From the NCBI GenBank assembly GCA_013041835.1, contig JABDRH010000672.1, forward strand, positions 1 to 8,715: 8,715 bases of DNA, read 5' to 3'. The notes below the pieces were generated by a model. That model ran no database searches. It was given only the letters and a program-made list of their open reading frames with translations, and was not told the DNA's origin. Below are positions 6,948 through 8,715 of this stretch, piece after piece. The first letter of the stretch is position 1. Each line of letters begins with the position of its first letter. The translations under genes and the position numbers were made by a program. This DNA comes from Desulfatitalea sp. GTDB taxonomy: Bacteria; Desulfobacterota; Desulfobacteria; Desulfobacterales; Desulfosarcinaceae.

Positions 6948-8429
6948 CGCTATTTAAGGAGATAATTCATGAGTAACTCTAAAAGTGACGCAACAAAAGG
7001 GTCCGCATCGGAGACACGAATGCGGATCGTTAAAACCCCGGAAGATGTCGCGGCATTGTCCCACCTGAGCGAGGAGGAGAAGGCCATGGCCCGGGAAAAC
7101 CTGGGAAAGATCCCGGGCGGCGAGGGTTGGCATCTGCTGGGCAACGACCCGGAGCTGCAAGGGGTGCTGCACCTGTTTGAGTTGTCGGTGCAAGCGCTTC
7201 TGAAGCCGGACCTTCAATTTATTCCCTTCGGTCCCATGAACATCGCTTGCATCGAAGTTGCAAGGCACATGAAATGCGAGTGGCAAGCCGGCGCGCTGAG
7301 CGTCAGCACCGCCAGCGCCATAGGGACTTGGCTTTCCAAGGAGGATTGTTTCCACTCTCAGTTGGGCATGTTGGGGTTCCCGGACTCGAAACTCTGGAAT
7401 GACGAGCAACGTTTGACCATCAAGTTCATTCGGGCGTGTCTCGAGAATAAAATGACCGATGAATTGTACAACCAGGCGCGCGAGACGTGGGGACAACAGA
7501 AGTTGCTTCGCATCATCGTCTGGATCGGCTTTTGTCACATGTGGTCAATGCTGATAAACATGGCCAAGGTAACCTGGCCCAAAATGCATGTAGCGCCCCT
7601 GCCCAATGAGTCCATGATGTCAGCCTACCATTCTCATACAGCCAAGACGTGGGAGAACTTGCAAGGGGTGTGGGCTTCCGTTGTTCCGTTTTTCAAAGCA
7701 CTGAGACAAAACATGGACCAACTGAGCGAGCAGCCGGAGGGGATGCGCTTTCCGATTATTTGCACTGCCGCCGACGTGGAGGCATTGTCTCACCTGAGCG
7801 AAGAAGAAAAAGCCATGGCGTTGGAAAACCTGGGAAAGATCCCGGGCGGCGAGGGTTGGTTTCTGCTGGGCAACGACCCGGAGCTGCAGGGATTTTTACA
7901 TCTCATCGAGCTTTCGATCGCCATGCTTCTGGAACCGGACAATCAATTCGTCCCCTTCAGTCCCATGAGCCTGGGTTTAAGCGAAGTCGCAAGGCAGGCG
8001 GGCTGTGAGTACACGGCCGGCGCCATGGGTGTATGCACTGCCAGCGCCATAGGGACTTGGGTAGCAGATAAGGATAGTTACCACTCACAGATGGGCATGT
8101 TGGATTTCCCGGACTCGGCGCTTTGGACGGACGAGCAGCGCATGACCATCAAGTTTGTTCGGGCTTGTCTCGAAAATAAGATGACCGATGAATTGTTCGA
8201 TCAGGCGCTAAAGACATGGGGAGAGAAGAAGATCCTTCGACACATCGTCTGGTTAGGCTTTGCTCACATGTGGGCGATGATCATGAACACCGCCAAGTTA
8301 AGCTGGCCCAAGATGCATAGCGCGCCTATCCCCCAGAAAGCAATGGTAGACGGCTATTATTCACATATCTCCAAGATCTGGGAGGGATTGCAAGACGTGT
8401 GGGCTTCCGTGACGCCGTTTTTCAAACAA
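5532..8429 (+). repeat. four ~680-nt coding repeats (CMD-like domains)
   Basis: Units lie at about 5532-6212, 6261-6941, 7017-7697 and 7746-8426. A conserved DNA core, AAGATCCCGGG followed by a GAGGGTTGG stretch (protein KIPGGEGW), begins at 5622, 6351, 7107 and 7836. Spacing is 729 nt within a gene and 1485 nt between genes, so the reading frame is kept exactly. Long shared tracts at DNA level make recombination between units possible. Confidence 0.85.
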
Positions 8430-8432
8430 TAA
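6969..8432 (+). CDS. two-domain carboxymuconolactone decarboxylase-like protein, second paralogue
   Basis: A 487-residue paralogue of the preceding gene with no net length change, so residue numbers correspond throughout. AAGGAGAT (6956-6963) precedes ATG 6969, which starts 21 nt after the upstream stop. Unit 3 (17-243) is clearly closest to unit 1 and unit 4 (260-487) closest to unit 2, for example ECARHMKCEW-type text in the N-terminal halves and WTDEQR...LFDQA in the C-terminal halves. Hence the internal domain duplication predates the gene duplication. Unit 4 is the most divergent in the core: MSLGLSEVARQAGCEYTAG replaces the MNxxCIEVARxxxCEWQAG form, with Ser at the family's Glu position and Met at its His position. 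Invariant in all four units are H32, H68, E96, C103, E104, H129, C157, H190, H207 and H223 (unit-1 numbering). The two proteins may form a hetero-oligomer. The gene ends the operon before a GC-rich hairpin. Confidence 0.62.
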   Translation: MSNSKSDATKGSASETRMRIVKTPEDVAALSHLSEEEKAMARENLGKIPGGEGWHLLGNDPELQGVLHLFELSVQALLKPDLQFIPFGPMNIACIEVARHMKCEWQAGALSVSTASAIGTWLSKEDCFHSQLGMLGFPDSKLWNDEQRLTIKFIRACLENKMTDELYNQARETWGQQKLLRIIVWIGFCHMWSMLINMAKVTWPKMHVAPLPNESMMSAYHSHTAKTWENLQGVWASVVPFFKALRQNMDQLSEQPEGMRFPIICTAADVEALSHLSEEEKAMALENLGKIPGGEGWFLLGNDPELQGFLHLIELSIAMLLEPDNQFVPFSPMSLGLSEVARQAGCEYTAGAMGVCTASAIGTWVADKDSYHSQMGMLDFPDSALWTDEQRMTIKFVRACLENKMTDELFDQALKTWGEKKILRHIVWLGFAHMWAMIMNTAKLSWPKMHSAPIPQKAMVDGYYSHISKIWEGLQDVWASVTPFFKQ

Positions 8433-8445
8433 CGTTGTGACGCCA

Positions 8446-8478
8446 CGGCGGGGTCCAGACCGTATTGAGACCCCGCCG
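8446..8478 (+). terminator. GC-rich terminator-like hairpin after the operon
   Basis: CGGCGGGGTC (8446-8455) and GACCCCGCCG (8469-8478) form a perfect 10-bp stem with a 13-nt loop, 13 nt after the stop of the last gene. There is no immediate T-run (the nearest, TTTT at 8498-8501, is about 20 nt on), so it is not a textbook intrinsic terminator. It may instead protect the 3' end of the operon transcript or act with Rho. Confidence 0.5.
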
Positions 8479-8715
8479 CACAGACCCTAAGGCAAGATTT
8501 TGATGGAGATGCGTGATTTGAATATTTACTTCCCCAGACCGGACGCCGACGAATTCATTCTGTCTTTGTCTATCTTGTAGCAACACCAAAGACTGGGGAC
8601 GCCATATGAATAGAAGAGGAACATTGATGATAACCACAACTTTTTATGCCGCGCCGGGTGCTGGAAAACGGCCGCGCACTGTCTCGCGTCGACGAATTTG
8701 GCTTTGCAGCGTGAT
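8479..8715. other. downstream region without a recognised gene
   Basis: Contains a 25-codon open frame (8503-8580) with a poor ribosome site and no recognisable product. It also has two overlapping inverted repeats: TCCCCAG (8531-8537) with CTGGGGA (8593-8599), and GTCTTTG (8562-8568) with CAAAGAC (8587-8593). These arms share base 8593, so they are alternative or partly exclusive structures. An open frame from ATG 8627 (AGAGGA at 8615-8620, 6-nt spacing; in frame with ATG 8606) runs off the window edge as MITTTFYAAPGAGK and then Arg-rich residues. It could be the start of a next gene, but its composition is not convincingly coding. Confidence 0.4.

Larger units (their letters stand above)
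5458..8438 (+). repeat. tandem gene duplication, two ~1.49-kb copies
   Basis: Copy 1 runs from about 5458 to 6949 and copy 2 from about 6949 to 8438. Both coding regions are 1464 nt and start 1485 nt apart. Similarity extends outside the genes. GCTATTTAA, the last codons and stop of the EthD-like gene (5458-5466), recurs at 6949-6957 in the gap. GGAGATAATTCATGAG follows in both, copy 2 lacking the 6 nt ACGATA. Both genes end with matching CGTTTTTCAAA...AATAACG. The copied unit therefore began in the tail of the EthD-like gene and ended just past the stop. Confidence 0.85.

Noticed and set aside
6954..7538. 194-residue open frame on the minus strand (and similar ones at 5520-6565 and 6579-6833)
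   Set aside because: They mirror the codon pattern of the + strand CMD-like genes and recur at equivalent positions in each repeat unit. Translations look low-complexity and none has a credible start signal.
5532..8429. Regularly spaced repeats considered as a CRISPR or other array
   Set aside because: Repeats are about 680 nt, in frame, and encode homologous protein domains. There are no short identical repeats with unique spacers.
8503..8580. 25-residue small gene after the operon
   Set aside because: Only a weak AAGG 10 nt upstream, no recognisable peptide, and it overlaps inverted repeats that explain the sequence equally well.
8648..8671. AAPGAGK, resembling a P-loop, in the frame from ATG 8627
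   Set aside because: The next residues are RPRTV rather than the T/S needed after GK, no hydrophobic strand precedes it, and the composition is not coding-like.

Overview
The window reads as a chromosomal segment of a Gram-negative bacterium. It encodes a DUF1302-type outer-membrane barrel protein, a periplasmic DUF1329 protein and Sec signal peptides, and it uses strong AGGAG-type ribosome sites. The style (moderate GC, short intergenic gaps) would suit a proteobacterial or Desulfobacterota-like degrader of hydrophobic or aromatic compounds. That placement is inference and cannot be settled from this window alone.

Layout. Bases 1-855 hold no convincing complete gene. There is a possible 15-codon tail of an upstream beta-barrel gene (2-49) with a weak terminator-like hairpin (99-130), an unassigned stretch with a possible scrap of an ISL3-type transposase C-terminus (about 498-596), and then a very AT-rich regulatory segment (about 690-850). 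That segment has a promoter (TTGACA at 808) and a well-formed inverted repeat (844-866) over the predicted transcription start. Six genes follow, all on the + strand: a TetR-family regulator (919-1500), a DUF1302 outer-membrane protein (1627-3153), a DUF1329 periplasmic protein (3225-4673), a two-unit EthD-like/dimeric alpha-beta barrel protein (4699-5466), and two paralogous 487-residue proteins (5484-6947 and 6969-8432). Each paralogue is two fused carboxymuconolactone-decarboxylase-like (CMD/AhpD-like) domains. A 10-bp GC-rich hairpin follows the last gene. The final ~280 bases contain no recognised gene.

How the genes may work together. Gaps of 71, 25, 17 and 21 nt between genes 2-6, and no visible terminator after the regulator, point to a single operon probably controlled by its own first gene. 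DUF1302 and DUF1329 genes are commonly neighbours in hydrophobic-compound and lipid/steroid utilisation loci, and would form an envelope module. The EthD-like and CMD-like proteins lack signal peptides and would be a cytoplasmic module acting on the imported compound. The substrate is unknown. The most unusual content is the four CMD-like domains in two tandem genes. By manual alignment the usual Glu and His of the CMD active site are replaced in all four units, while another set of His, Cys and Glu residues is invariant. The gene duplication has left a readable DNA scar.
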